Part shown: in pieces, positions 50,104 to 63,040 of the stretch
Position numbering within the stretch: position 1 is the first letter of the stretch
Layout of the letters: each line of letters begins with the position of its first letter
Assembly: GCA_003254885.1 (NCBI GenBank)
Contig: QANT01000207.1
Span: 1-64,000, forward strand
Length of the DNA stretch: 64,000 bases
DNA from: Purshia tridentata
Lineage: Eukaryota > Streptophyta > Magnoliopsida > Rosales > Rosaceae
Direction of reading: 5' to 3'
The notes under the pieces: generated by a model
Databases searched by the model: none
Told to the model about the DNA's origin: nothing
The model's input: only the letters and a program-made list of their open reading frames with translations
Made by a program: the position numbers and the translations under genes

Positions 50104-52744
50104 TTATCTTCTGTACAAATACTTTGAGAGAGGAAACTTGATGCTCCTTGCTACCTGTAATCCAAGTATAAACAAGATGTTAGGGGCCATTTGGATAAAG
50201 ATATTTCAAATCTAGGGACTCTAAGCTAATATTATGTAGTTTCAAATGTCTCGATGGGTTTTAAGTTCATATGTGTAGGAGAAGATAAAGAAGAAATGGT
50301 TGGATTTTCAAATGAATAATTGGGCCTACTCATTTCAAATTGAAAAATATTACATTGTACAGTTGTACTGACATTTTCAAATCCATACAAACTACATTAT
50401 GCTAGCGTTTTGTAATTTCTTTCACTAAATTAGCTATATTTCAAATTCCAAATATTTTCTTGTTACTCACCACATCCAAATGGAGATTATATAATCAAAA
50501 TAATTTCATAATCTTAACCATAAGAAATATTGGTATAATTTCAATATGAGAGACGCAAAAGGTTACCTTCAGGGCCATATCTTCACTCACTGCAGATCGA
50601 TATCGAGTTGAGCCCTCCAGTGGGCAGCTTTCTCCTTTGAGAATAAAATTAGCACTGCAGAGACTGGACAGTTGTAAAAGAACATCAGACATGAGTCCAC
50701 CACCTCCATCTTGAATCCCTAACCCATCATATCCTTCTTCCTCCTCATCAACTGGACCTTCTGCTACAGATGTAATACACTGAAATATGGCTAATAACCT
50801 CTCCATTGGGAACGTTCCAGGACCCTTCATAAGTAATTCCTGTTCTTCAGTTTCCTTCTTTTCCAATGATTTTTCAGAGGCCCTATCCATGAAGCATATT
50901 ATTAAGAAAAAATCAACGTCTACAATGCATGGCATCATAACAATAGGTAAACGAAAACAAAAACAGTGTAGAAATAGTCTTGGGCAACTCTTAATCTTAC
51001 AAAGATTTTGTTTAAAGACAATTGTAAAGAGTCTTAAGCATTTCCAACCACTCCATTGAAAAAGTTCAGTAATTTAGTATTTGTAATTCATGTCACAAAT
51101 TTTAACTAAAGGTTGTTCCACACAACATAATAGAAAGAACGACTCAGCTATCTGTTATTACTATAGTATGACCATGGAAAAACAGTAGCAGATAGGCGGA
51201 TATGCTTATCATCATTCTTAAGAAAACACTAGCATTTTAGCTTGGTCTCCTGCAGGATTTTGGCATTTTAGACCTTATATTCAAAAGATTACAGGGTAAA
51301 AAAATAATTTTGGAATGGAAAACAAAACTAGACTTTTGTATTTTACTTAGGCTATAGACTATAGACTACTTAATACAAGAAATAGTTTTAAAACACACTT
51401 ACTACCTCCTTCGTTTTCGATTATCACCTCCAGTAGAATCAAACAATGATGCATCAAGGGTAGCTGGGTTTCTTGAAGCAAGAAATGCTGAAATAAGAAG
51501 ATACTTTGCAGAAGTAGACATATTGAAATCTAATTGATCAGGAACTTCCCAACCTCCAGATTTACTTGTGCCACCCCTTTGCTTTGTCTCCCTAACTTCA
51601 ACTTCAGTGGAAGGCTGAGATGAAACCTTAAATATCTCATTAAGTGCAGGAGCAATATGGGGCTGAAAATGACTAAACATCCTTCTTTTCATGTCCTCAT
51701 TGGGAACAACACTCAAATCAGTTATAGGTTCACAATATTTGTTGAATAATAGCGAAAAGGCAGTAGACAATTCATCCACCCGTCTGGTAATTCTACAGAA
51801 AGGCCTTAATACGACACTGGCCAGAAAGAAAAAAATATTCATTATAAGAAACACTTAAAGCAAAAAATGAGTGTGGAGAAAAAAAAAAAAGTTAACTAAT
51901 ATTCTTACTTGAGAAAAGAGGTATAAAGCTTTTTGTTTGCTTGGTTTTTCAAGAAGATTTCAGAAAGATCAGCTTCTGTATAATCAGGAAGATATATAGG
52001 GATAGGCTCAACATAACCCATATTTGAGTAATATGTATCCGGTGAGGCACTGCTAATAAAGATAAGACCGACTTCAGGCATTTTCAGGATGTCATAGAGA
52101 TTAAATAGTAAAGGTAATATAGTAGAACCTTTATCCCACCCTCTTGCACGCTCCAAATTGTCAAATATCAAGTAGATCATATTTCCATTAGCCTTGCCTG
52201 ACCTTTTGCAGCTTAGTTTCCCCGAGTTTCCCTGAGGATTACCAATAATGCTAACCAAGGCTTCGCGAAGAAAATTAACAAAATCAGATGGCCTTTCACA
52301 GCGCTTTGCACTCGAATAACCATTTGCTGCATTCTTTCGATGGAGAAACAGTTGATTCAAAACAGATTCAAACAAGATCCGAGGATTATAACAGGTCAGG
52401 CAACTTGAGTAAACAAAAGGGCGCTTAAGATGCCTAAATGTCTGTAGAGCCATACTGGTTTTTCCAGTAGAAGTGCCTCCATATATAAAGACAGGAAGCA
52501 TGGGAGAACTTTGCTGACCCAAGTGACGCACAAGCTCCATGATTTGACTACATCTACCAGGCAAACTAGACAACAGATCATCCAAGCTAAAGGATTCTCC
52601 TTCTTCTCCAAACACAAGGTCATTGAGAGTTGGCGAGTGCAGACTACTTGCATTCGTTTCTTCAACTACATTGTTTGAAGTGGTAGCCAAAGCAGAGGAT
52701 CTAGTTGTTCTCCTTGTAATTTTTGGGCTTTCCTCTTTACCCAT
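50104..52744 (-). CDS. ORC5: Origin recognition complex subunit 5
   Basis: A subunit of the six-protein complex that marks replication origins and loads MCM helicase in the nucleus. Four coding exons on the minus strand: 51909-52744, 51406-51816, 50567-50882 and 50104-50154, in phase, giving 537 residues, the expected ORC5 size. The AAA+ domain has Walker A GGTSTGKT (89-96) and a Walker B-like IYLIFDN (190-196). The C-terminal winged-helix part includes TSAKYLLISAFLASRNPAT and MKGPGTFPMERLLAIFQCIT. The last exon is only 17 codons and encodes VARSIKFPLSKYLYRR and the stop. It matches the conserved ORC5 C-terminus, and a 412-nt intron separates it from exon 3. An acceptor lies 9 bases upstream of the ATG, so the leader is spliced. 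E2F-type sites lie at 54034-54058, upstream of the presumed first exon. Confidence 0.95.
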
Positions 52745-54057
52745 GTTTGAATTCTAGCCAAAGAAAACATTAAAACAAAAAATAAGAACAAGCTTAGGGA
52801 AATATCTAAGACAAACAATAGGACCTCTGATATGAATCACACAGCAAACAACGAAGAAGCATTAAACCTCAAAGGAATCAGCTTATTCAGGACAAAGTTG
52901 AAAGGAAATTACGCACAAAAACTTACATGCACCAAAAAAATCATGGAAATGACATCAAAATAGTAACATAATCCTTAAACTCATAGTCCACCCACTAAAC
53001 AAACATGAAACAGTTCGGTACTGATTCACTGAATTCCAAGCCATACGTATGTGTTTATTTAATTAATTTAATCATATTTGAGCTACCTGACATTTTCACA
53101 TGTAATGCACCAAATGGTATTTGTGATTCTTTAATTTATCACGGCTGTCCCTATCCCTATATCCAAATACGTAACATCCTGCAGGAAACCCGACCTAAAT
53201 TTTTTAACTTATGATCATCGAGGGACCCAATTGAGCTGACAGGCTGAAATCAAGAGAAAACTCAGAAAATGACTAGAGAGCAGCAGTGGACAACAATCTA
53301 ACATTTAAATCTTACAATTACAACAACAGAATCTATAGCAGGCATCTTTGCATATGTTTGTTCAATCGCTCCTCGAGTACCTTTAGCTGAAGATCGAATT
53401 CCTCTGTCCAGCTCCTTCTGGAAAGTCGGGGCACAGGGGTCCTGGTACTATCCAGGTGCGAAGAACCCCGGAGGTTATTGCAATGAGCAGAAATCTCACT
53501 CACCGACCTAAACGACGAGCAAACACTCGAGCTCCAAGGAGGGAGGAGAGGCTGCCTGTACTGAACCAAAATAAGAACTGAGATTATCAGCCTTCATGTT
53601 TACAGCTAACTCTACCTCAAGTTACATATAATTAATCAACTCCTAAAGAAAAAGCCCCAAAATTTGCGTTGCAAATTAAAATCAGAATTAAAGAATACTT
53701 TGAAGTGGGTAATAGGGGAAAGAGGACAACTGGGCTTTACTACACATATAAGTTGAATACATAGATAAGAGATATTAAGTTTTCTATTACAGGGTCCCGA
53801 GAAAATGTGCAACTTTTCTAAGAAACCAAACAGGGTTAGCCTCGAAAAAGAGGGCGAAGAAGAATGAATTCATCGAGGTTGAAGATTACTTGCTCGGAAA
53901 ATCCGCCAGAAAGATTGCCACAAGAATGAACGAAACGCAGAGAAGCAGTGAATTTGTTTAGAGATTGAGAGTGTTCGCCGAATCGAAGCCCTGATCTTGT
54001 TGGTTGAGAGTTGAGACGCAAAAAATAAAAATTGCGGGAAACTTTATTTCCCGCCAA
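52745..54057 (-). other. Spliced leader region of ORC5 with an in-frame open stretch lacking AUG
   Basis: A leader exon probably ends at a GTAATC donor near 53890, and a second begins after CAG at 53573. Joined, they are open in one frame down to 53333 and end EEFDLQLKVLEERLNKHMQR. No AUG opens this frame in the first exon. An alternative first piece starts with an ATG near 53873 and would use a GTTTGG donor near 53828, also in frame, for about 89 codons. Either way it could be an upstream ORF, a small separate gene, or chance. Confidence 0.3.
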
Positions 54058-54058
54058 A
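54034..54058. promoter_or_regulatory. Palindromic E2F-type element of ORC5
   Basis: GCGGGAAA at 54034-54041 and its exact complement TTTCCCGC at 54047-54054 are separated by 5 bp. The right arm runs into CCGCCAAA (TTTGGCGG on the other strand, 54051-54058), giving three overlapping matches to TTTSSCGC/G. E2F/DP factors drive S-phase genes through such sites. Confidence 0.65.
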
Positions 54059-55431
54059 TGTATTGAGTGCGGGGAGGTGTACGATAAGATAACCGTGTGG
54101 TCGTATGGTGGAACATCGGTTGGAAGTATTAATTATCTTTGTTAATTTATAGGCCAAATTACAATTTGGATGTAGTTTGGGTCAAATTATGCTTTGGTCT
54201 TTATAGCTTTAATTGTGTCAATTTATTCTTGTAGTTTTCTAATAGTTGTAATTTAATGACACTATTTAAATAACAAGATGACATACATGTATCATTCGGA
54301 GTATATTAAATAATGATAATAAAGCTAAACTATCCAAAATTCTTTACCTATAAACTTTATGTGTTATTTTTGTTGAAGAAAATTGAAAGAATTAAAAATA
54401 CTTCCTCAATTATTATATCAATGGACTACATGGATAAATTTTGATACAAAGTAAAACTTGTCCCAAATTATAGGACCGAAAACATAATACAACCTATTTT
54501 ATATGATGGAAAAAATTCAACCAACAATTTGACAAACCTACACCAAATTGTCTATTATTCTGATAATTCCTTATAATGATAACTAATTTGTCCGAATCAT
54601 ATGCAACAAGATAAAGAAAGGTGAAAGATAAATGCATGTACTAAATAACAAATTTGATTGTTTATCAAGCATCTCATTAATTATGTTTTGAATCATAAGG
54701 TAAATTTGTGTTTCTAAATAAATACAAGAAAGAGAATTTTATTAAAAACATGTAGGTTTGTGTATGCACACCCTTCTCATTCTTCCAAGCAAAACTAATT
54801 CACATTTTATGAACATTCTTGTTTTTCATGCTTAAAAGAAATTTACTCTAAAAGTCCACTAGATTTAGACCCGGCAACAAATGAATTTAGACGTGTCGTG
54901 TGCCATTTATTTACTACGTGGTGAAAACCACTAACTTCCAATGCCATGACTGTGCTCTGCGACACAAGCCATGCGACACCGATCACTGCCAACTCATTGA
55001 ACTACTATCTTTTAATTAAATGAAAATAAATTTATTTTAAGAAACTATTTGGTTAAAAGATATGAGACCAATCTAACATAATAAAATTTCTATTCTTAAT
55101 GCTCAATTTACAAATTCTGGAAAATTCTACAATACTGATCCAGTATTGTATTGGATCATCAGTAACAATCACAAACATAACTTTAGCAACAAGAAAACCA
55201 CAAACATAAATTACTAACAAGTAACATGTGAAGGTGAAAGAGGTGGTGAGTTAGACATCCCTGAGCTCTATACAAGGCAATGAAAAAGATCATACGACGG
55301 AAATTTCAGACTTTTAACATGCGGACAAGTAACTTTCCATAACCACAGATGTAAACAAACTAATAAATATCATAACTCTCATTCGTTTCTCTGTCTCTGA
55401 CTCTCTCTCACTGGTAATTTTCGTCATCATC
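54059..55431. other. Spacer between ORC5 and the ATG8-interacting protein gene
   Basis: AT-rich sequence without a recognisable gene or repeat. The last 200 bp are probably the 3'UTR of the minus-strand ATI gene. Confidence 0.6.
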
Positions 55432-57479
55432 TTAAGACTCACTTGAGGAGCTTCCCCTGATAAAGGATCCACGGCGGTGGCCACCAACAATCACATCTTT
55501 AAGTCGGGATATGGGACCTAACATCCTTCCTGTTTTCTGTCAAGATGGTAAAATAATAATGTCAGTGTCATGAAACTGGAAGGTTTAGGCGGGCAAATGG
55601 TGCAAATGTAGATATCGTACAACATGCAATTCTACCCTCATATATCCAATGACCATACAATTACAGAAGTAGAAACTTGGAAGTTACACTGACACCTGGA
55701 GTTTCCTCTTTGTAGAAGCAAAAATCAATCATATAGAAAGGTTGAGGACTTATAGGCAAAAAAATCACATGTACAAATATTCCAAGAATGCACAATTGTC
55801 TTAGATGCACACTATAATCAGAAATGTGCTGATGGGTTAACTATAAGTCTACAAGTTACTTGTAATATTATTATGACGTGTAGAATGTGCCATACAGTTG
55901 AAGATATCTAGACGGTTTCCAAAGTAATCTTTGGATAAAGAAGGTCCAAGACTCCCAAGTGTATGAAACTTAGAAATTTCAACTAAACCCATTATCTGAT
56001 TCTCTACTCAACACCAATAAGAGAATTTGCAACCCTATGAATCATACCAAGAAGTAATTTTATAACTCTATGTACAGATTATTATGGTGAATTTTGTAAA
56101 AAGAGAAAGAGAGAAGGCAAACAATACACAATACTCAATCACATCAGCAAAATCATGTATTAAACTCTTCAAAACACACATGACCCCAGAAAAACTCTTC
56201 AAACCACACAGTTAGCTATAAAATGGAATGATATACATGCTTACATTATGACCTTTTATGATGTATATAATAAAGGTCACTTAATATATTATTAAAGTTA
56301 CACTTATAAAAAAAATATTATTGAAAATTACAAACTAAGTCCTGGATGGGAAATGCTGTGATTGGCCCATCCAGTCAGCAAAAAGTTCTCTAACAACACA
56401 CTCTGTAATAATACCACCACAGATTTATTCAGCCAATTGTGTGTATTAAAAAGAGTTAAATCCATCACATAGTTTCTTAACCAACAAACATGAGATCTGG
56501 CCACCGAAAAAGAATAAAAAAAACAAAACAACAACGAAAACATGAGAAACATCAATTCCTTAACCAAAATATAAAAAAACAAAAATGAATCAAAACATAC
56601 TTATAAGAGAATACACAGCAATTGACAAACCTGATCATTGACGCTGAACAGCCACTTTTGTTGTAGAGTCTGCCACCTTTCATGCTGCCACCGCTGCCCA
56701 AGTAACACAAGCCCCATCACAGCTGCTGCTATGAAAATAGACCAAAATGCATTTGCATCTTTTGCATGAGAATACAAGGAAGCAGCTCTTCTTTTCCACC
56801 AAGCTCCACATGGAAGATCAGAAACATTAAATTTATCATCTTCTGGTGACCTTGGGGATTGTGAGATGTCCCCAGAAAAATCTAAACCTTGCTCTGAAGG
56901 TTCAATAGGTCCGGTAATATCAGTGTCCTCACCATATGGGGTTGAACCACCAATAACTGTTTCACCATCAAAACTATATTTAGCAGCATTATATATAGTC
57001 TGTTCTTTGTCAACCAAATCTAACCCTTCCAGGGTCATGCCTGCTTCAAACTCTGTACCACTTTTATCCTTATCATCTAAAAACTGCATCCCTGCAAACT
57101 CATCTGAAACATCCAACCCTTTAAAATTCAAATTTTCTTCCTCCTTTCCACTAGACTTACCCCCTTCTTCAACACCTATCTCAGCTACTACATCCTTATC
57201 CACATGTTGATTATCCTTTTCAACATCTTCTTTGTCATTTTTGCTGCTATCAGACTCCAAAGGCAAATTTTCATGCTGACTAGGTGGAAAAACAAAGTGA
57301 CCGGACATGAACAAAGCATGAGAAGTTTCCGCTTCTCCATATGTATTGCTTTTTCCATCATCATTCAATTCAACTTCTCCCAGACCCGGAGCAGCAGCAT
57401 ATGCCGATGCTGTAAGAGATACAACTTCCCATCCATTCCCACGAGCAGTACTTTCCTCTCCCTCTTCGTTACCTGCCAT
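55432..57479 (-). CDS. ATI2: ATG8-interacting protein 1/2
   Basis: A plant-specific membrane protein that binds ATG8 and marks ER- and plastid-associated bodies delivered to the vacuole by selective autophagy, especially under carbon starvation. Two coding exons, 56631-57479 and 55432-55536, give 317 residues. The start MAGNEEGEES is chosen because the family begins there, although the frame stays open 35 codons upstream through an intron-exon junction. Near the N-terminus, WEVV (17-20) is an ATG8-interacting motif in the conserved context WEVVSLTASAYAAAPG. A long acidic, disordered middle follows, then PCGAWWKRRAASLYSHAKDA. One transmembrane helix (AFWSIFIAAAVMGLVLLG, 244-261) precedes a basic tail, LKDVIVGGHRRGSFIRGS. 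The leader is spliced: a 5'UTR exon ends near 58233. ATI1 versus ATI2 is not decided. Confidence 0.92.
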
Positions 57480-58350
57480 CTTCACGCCCTTATAGTTCCC
57501 TATTTCACATTTACCAGACACAGATACATACACAAGAATAAACAACCAAAAAACCCCATCAGAATGCAGTAAAAAGAGATACAAATAAACTGCAATACTT
57601 CTTTTCTAGGTCACAACTCACAAGTGTTTATGTAAGCATTATTTTGAAGCAAAATCAAACTGAATATAATAAAGCAACTTTCTTTTGGATCACCAGCAAT
57701 TAATATATGTAATGTTTTACACTACACTAAAAGCATCATACATAGTTTCTTTTGGCCACTAAATCTTATGGGGTTTTTTTTTCCTACCCAAATAAATTAA
57801 ACTAAGCTAATACTTCACAGGAAAAAGTTCTGATTTCCATTCAATAACCTGAATACAGGGTACAGAATACATATTTGCATATATAATATCAAAGTGACAT
57901 ATACTGTTTTCCCAAATACAAACAAACAAACAACAATTCTACCAAAAGAAAATTTATTCAGTGACTCGATATATCAACAAACAACAAGTTTTCTAAAAAA
58001 TCCTCAATAACCAATTCACATGTTCCACTTCAAAAACCAAACAATACAATTTGCATGTGAATTGCTAAATATAAATAAAAATTACAAAAAAAAAAAGACC
58101 TCAAACAGTTGAAATCCAAAGTAAAAGCATCAACCAATTCAATCAACACGCAGAGATCATAGAACGAGCAAAAAACTACAATCAACAGCTTAAAAATATC
58201 GGATTATTTTTCATACGAAGGACTACTCACAGAAAGCGTAAGCGAATTAGATCTAGAGGAAGATCGTGGATCAAAACGACGACGTTCTCCGATGGGGTGT
58301 TGTAGTTAAAAACTGCCTTCGGAAGTGGACAAAGATGTGGATGGAGGGGT

Positions 58351-58363
58351 TGGGCTTTTTATA
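58351..58363 (-). promoter_or_regulatory. Core promoter of the ATI gene
   Basis: TATAAAAA on the minus strand at 58356-58363 directly abuts AGCCCA (58351-58356, Site II on the other strand). It lies about 115 bp upstream of the leader-exon donor, a sensible TATA position. Confidence 0.5.
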
Positions 58364-60224
58364 CGAGAATTCTCGGGTAAGAGAGGGAGATGAAGAAGGA
58401 ACCGGCGGTACCAGTAAAGCCGAAAGCCGACGGGTCGGTTGACCGGCTGTAGTGGGTTGAATTCAGTTTTGACAGGTGGGGGGGGGGGCTGTGGGTGAGA
58501 GGAATGTTTACCGGCAAAAGTAAAACAAGGGGCTTGCTTGCGGTTGCGTGTGTGCGGAGCGAGGTACTTGGTGTGGGATAACCGTTTCTACCCAACTTTC
58601 ATCTGTGAATTGTGATGACTCGTGCTCATGTGCCATTGCAACATTTGCTCAAAGAATTTAATGGAATTTTTAATGCTCTTTTGAACTTTGGATAAGGGGC
58701 AATGGTCATTGACCATTAAGGACAAAATGAAAGCATATACGTTCATAAAATTCACAATTACTAACTTGCATATCAACTAGTTATTAATGTAATAATATTT
58801 TTTTACATAAGGTTGGAAATTTGTGCGTTCAATTTGGAATCTTTCAATTGAAGCATCAAATTTAAAACTAATTGGCAATTGAATATGCTATTTGCTTCAC
58901 TTTTTTGTTTCAACTATTTTTCGCAATTTACACAGTATTTATACATTGAACTTTACAATTAGGATAATAAGAATTTTACATTAGTAATAGGATAAGAAGC
59001 CGACGGTCTTTTTAAGCACTAATACTTCTTTAATGTGATATGTGTGGCGATACTTAAGTCAAACACATTACAACTCACATTTGATGATGTTGTACATGTT
59101 TGGTCACTCAACCTAACACACGTGAATGAACTTAGCTTTGATACCATAAAAAAAATCATGGCATCCAACCCAAAACCACGCAATAGGATTAAAGGCCCAA
59201 GGTTATTATACACAGTTATGCTTTTTTAATATGAGATAATACACTTCACATATGAAAAGAAATATGATTAAACATTACTTGTTGGTAGTGTTTATTTCTA
59301 ACAATTACGTTAAAATATTAATGATGTACATCATTTTTCATTACACATTACTTGTGGATTATTGATAAAAGTAATACACTAAAACAAAATTTTATACGCA
59401 AGTCCTAAATGACCCCATGTTACACTGTCTTTTTGTTATAGTCAAGGTTCCAAGGGCATATTCAATTTTTTCACTCACAACTTTGTGGGCCAAAATGCAA
59501 GTGAATGATACCCTTCCAGGTTTCATCATTGGTTTTTTTATTATATTTTTTTTTGCTTCTCCCTTTTTTGTAATAATCTTCGTACCCCAAAAAAAAAAAT
59601 GATCTAATATATATTGTAATGATGGTAGTGAAAGATAAAGGAAGTGGGTTGTAAACATTGTCCTAGTAAAAGTATTGAAATTTGAGAAGGATAGACCCAC
59701 CATACTCAATCATTGTGATGTCAGTTACTGCCCCTTCGCGGCTCCACGTGACACCTCCATTTTTTTCTATGTCGTTTCATATGCACAGGGGGAACCAGTG
59801 ATGCAGTCTATACATACGTTATGTCTTTCGGGGCCAAAGCCTAGTGTTCTGTTATTCTAGTTGGAGTACTCAAGGTAAATAAATGAAACAGACCATATAA
59901 ATATTTTTAGTCCATCAAACACACAATAAGGTATAAGTACTTTTTTTTTTTTTTTNTTTTTTTTTTTTTTTCATAAGCCAACCTCAATTCATGACTCAGA
60001 CTAATCTCGATCTTTTTAATATATCTTTTGTTTTTTTTTTTAATATAAGCTTCTCAAAAAGAAAATTTAATGTTGTAAGTTTCGAATCTTAAAAAATAAA
60101 AAATATTTGAAACTTATTTTACATTTTTTCTTCCCTATAATTAAAGGTGAACTTTTTTTTGTTAAAACACTAAATTTTATTTTTGAGAAGTGTATATTAA
60201 ATAATCAAAAAGTGAAAAAGCCTA
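58364..60224. other. Spacer between the ATI and HAD genes
   Basis: AT-rich, no supportable gene. It holds a poly-T tract at 59941-59970 containing an assembly N at 59956 and a G9 run near 58482. Open frames on both strands at 59035-59229 and 59392-59709 show no domains. Confidence 0.6.
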
Positions 60225-60291
60225 TGGGCCTCACCCGTTTAAGGCACAGCCCGTTTGCCCGTTTAAGGCAAGTCCATTACTGTCCGGCCCA
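60225..60291. promoter_or_regulatory. Inverted Site II pair and short duplication before the HAD gene
   Basis: TGGGCC at 60225-60230 and GGCCCA at 60286-60291 flank two direct copies of CCCGTTTAAGGCA (from 60235 and 60259). The ATG is 113 bp further on. Such TCP-binding elements often sit close to plant housekeeping start sites. Confidence 0.45.
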
Positions 60292-60403
60292 GTAAAAGTC
60301 CATCCACAATCTGCGGAGAATAAGCAGCCAGTACTCATGGACCTCCGTCAAACAAAGAAGGCAGAGGGAGAGAGACTAGAGTCAGAGTAGAGACAGAGAG
60401 GAA

Positions 60404-62396
60404 ATGGGTGATTTATACGCTTTGGATTTTGATGGAGTTTTGTGTGATAGCTGCGGAGAGAGCTCCCTCTCTGCTGTGAAGGTTGTGCTTGTGTTTGTAT
60501 TGCTTCACAAGTTTGAAAACATTTACTTTAGTTATTTAATTTGGTTGAATGGTTAAGTGTAGGCTGCTAAAGTCAAATGGCCAGCTATATTCACCAGTGT
60601 GGATTCAACTTTGGAGAACTGGGTTGTTGATCAAATGCACATAGTAAGTCCTCCATACGCTAATTCAATAGAATCATGTATGTGTTTTCGTGATTATCAG
60701 TCTGATAACTTACTAGACTGTCGGACAAAAATGAACTTGACCCATGTTTGAAAGAGTAAGGAATATTAATTATGGTGTGGCACTGTGGCAGGTGAGACCT
60801 GTGGTGGAAACTGGGTATGAGAACCTGCTGCTTGTGAGGTTACTGCTGGAGATGAGAATACCTTCTATAAGGAAGTCCTCAGTTGTAGAAGGGCTCACAG
60901 TGGAGGGGATATTGGAGAAGTGGTCAGAGCTGAAGCCTGTTATTCTGGAGGAATGGGGTGAGGAAAGGGATGCTCTTATACATCTTTTTGGGACGGTCAG
61001 GGATGAATGGATGGATGAGGACTTTACAACTTGGATTGGTGCAAACAGGTATCCAACTCTGACTTTTGGCAAAGGGACCATATTTGCATATCCTAAAAAC
61101 TGCTTGATCAACAATCTAAAGCAAATGACAATAGCATGTTAAGGTTGTTTAATTTCAAATCTTATTCTTGCTTAACATAATTACAGTCTTATTCTTGGGA
61201 GGCCTCAATGCATAACTGAGTGGGAGACCCTTTTCTTGCAGATTATATCCAGGTGTTCCTGATGCTCTAAAATTTGCAAGCTCAACCATATACATAGTCA
61301 CCACGAAACAGGTGCGGCCTTATACAGACATCAGTATGGCATTACAGTATGTTGTTTTCTGGGTTTTTTATTTTTCCTAAAAAGAGAAGAAAAAAGGAAA
61401 AGAAAGAGAAAGATCATTCTTCAAATTCCAAGTCGTCTTTGGAAGGTTGAGTTGAGATTGCTGAAAATTTTCAGTTAGCTCTGCTTTATTGTAGGAGTTT
61501 ACGGTTTTCCTTCTTGTATAGTACAGTTTTGCCCTTGGTCATTGTACCACTACCTTATTTCCTGTTCTTCTTTTACCTATTGCAGAGCCGATTTGCTGAT
61601 GCTTTACTGCGAGAACTTGCAGGAGTTACAATACCACCTGAAAGAATATATGGTCTTGGAACTGGGTTAGTATATATTAACTTATGCTAGTCTGTGTTTG
61701 GTATTTTGGCACTTATGCCAGTGGTTTGCTTTGCATAATGTGGAACCTTACTCACTTATGTGTTTGTATAAATTACTCTTATACAAAGCTTTTAATTCCT
61801 CTTCCAGTCCCAAGGTAGAAGTATTGAAGCAACTTCAAAAGAAGCCAGAACATCAGGGGCTGAAACTGCAGTAAGATACTTTTTTGCTGAATATTTAGCA
61901 TAGTATGAAATGTCCTAATATGATGATCTTGATTCTTGACTGCAATAGTGGTTGTTTTGACATACTTTTGCACTTCTGGCTAAAAAAAGAAGGCATACTT
62001 CTTCACTTCTGTGGTGAACATCCTGCTGCATATTACTCTAACCTAGTTTATCTGAATGAGATCAATAACGCTCAACATTGACCAGCTTTGTGGAAGATAG
62101 ACTGGCAACCCTAAAGAATGTTATCAAAGAACCTGAATTGGATGGTTGGAATTTATATCTTGGTAAAGTTGCTCCCTTTCTATTTTCTCCTTTGAACCTA
62201 GTCAAACATTGGCCTTTTAACTTGTGTATTATCATTTCTGTTTGTGCTGTGGTACTCATTGGCTTTGGTTGCTGATTTGGGTTTAATTGGATCAGGCGAT
62301 TGGGGTTACAACACACAAAAAGAGAGAGAGGAAGCAGCTAGAATTCCCAGGATTCAGATTCTTGAGCTTTCTGACTTCAGTAAGAAGTTGAAGTAG
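60404..62396 (+). CDS. HAD-fold hydrolase-like protein (At2g45990 family)
   Basis: A haloacid-dehalogenase-superfamily protein of unknown substrate; the fold usually serves phosphatases. Eight exons: 60404-60481, 60563-60643, 60792-61048, 61242-61311, 61586-61665, 61808-61870, 62086-62162 and 62296-62396, giving 268 residues with all phases closing. The four HAD motifs are in order: motif I LDFDGVLCDS (D8, D10), motif II VTTKQ (T159/T160), motif III Lys in GPKVEVLKQL (K191), and motif IV HFVEDRLATL (E213, D214). A helical cap lies between motifs I and II (residues about 15-135). No transit peptide is obvious. A 17-codon upstream ORF (60337-60390) precedes it in another frame. I recall an Arabidopsis relative beside ATI1, the same neighbour as here. 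Some databases carry an unrelated methyltransferase name for this family, which the motifs do not support. Confidence 0.88.
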
Positions 62397-63040
62397 CTTC
62401 TATTCATACTATTCTTGTTTCCTATTCAGCTGTGACTTGTGAATGTATTAATTTATCTAATCTGCAAATGACAATATCTTTGTTCGCATCCTTGTAGATG
62501 TAAAATGTGAGTCAGAAATCTTTATGTATTTCCTTAAATTAAAACTGTTGAAAAGGGCAATTTGAATCCTTGCAAATAAAGGTGCTGAGTATTATTGAAG
62601 TTGCTTGTGGATTTTGATTTCAATCAGTAATTAGGTGGTTTGTAGTCTTAAATTAATTCAAGCGGTGACTCTTCCCTTGTGATCTTAATCTGAATTGAAT
62701 TAGAATTTAGAATATGTGCCAATCCATCCATTTACAGGCCTATCTGCCAGTGGTGAGAAAATGGTAAATAGATGGGCTACCTACTCTTGAGCAGTTCTTT
62801 TGTGCATTTTGCAGGTTCCATTTAAAAATAAAATTAAGAAAAACAGAACTGCGATAAATAAGTCTGTCTACAATTTCCAGTTCCAATATTAGTCCACTCA
62901 TCGGCAACCTAAAATTCACTTGAATAGTAGTACTAGTCTTGTACTAAACAAACCAGGTACACATGAATAGAGGAAGTGGAGGTTGCTATGAAGTTACAAA
63001 AGGGGTCATTGTATAACATGTCAGAAATCTACTAGTACAA
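62397..63040. other. Convergent 3' spacer
   Basis: The 3' sequences of the HAD gene and of the minus-strand gene beyond it. Nothing else recognised. Confidence 0.6.

Noticed and set aside
49934-50215. A 93-codon plus-strand frame
   Set aside because: It is opposite the short ORC5 terminal exon, which explains the local conservation; no family recognised.
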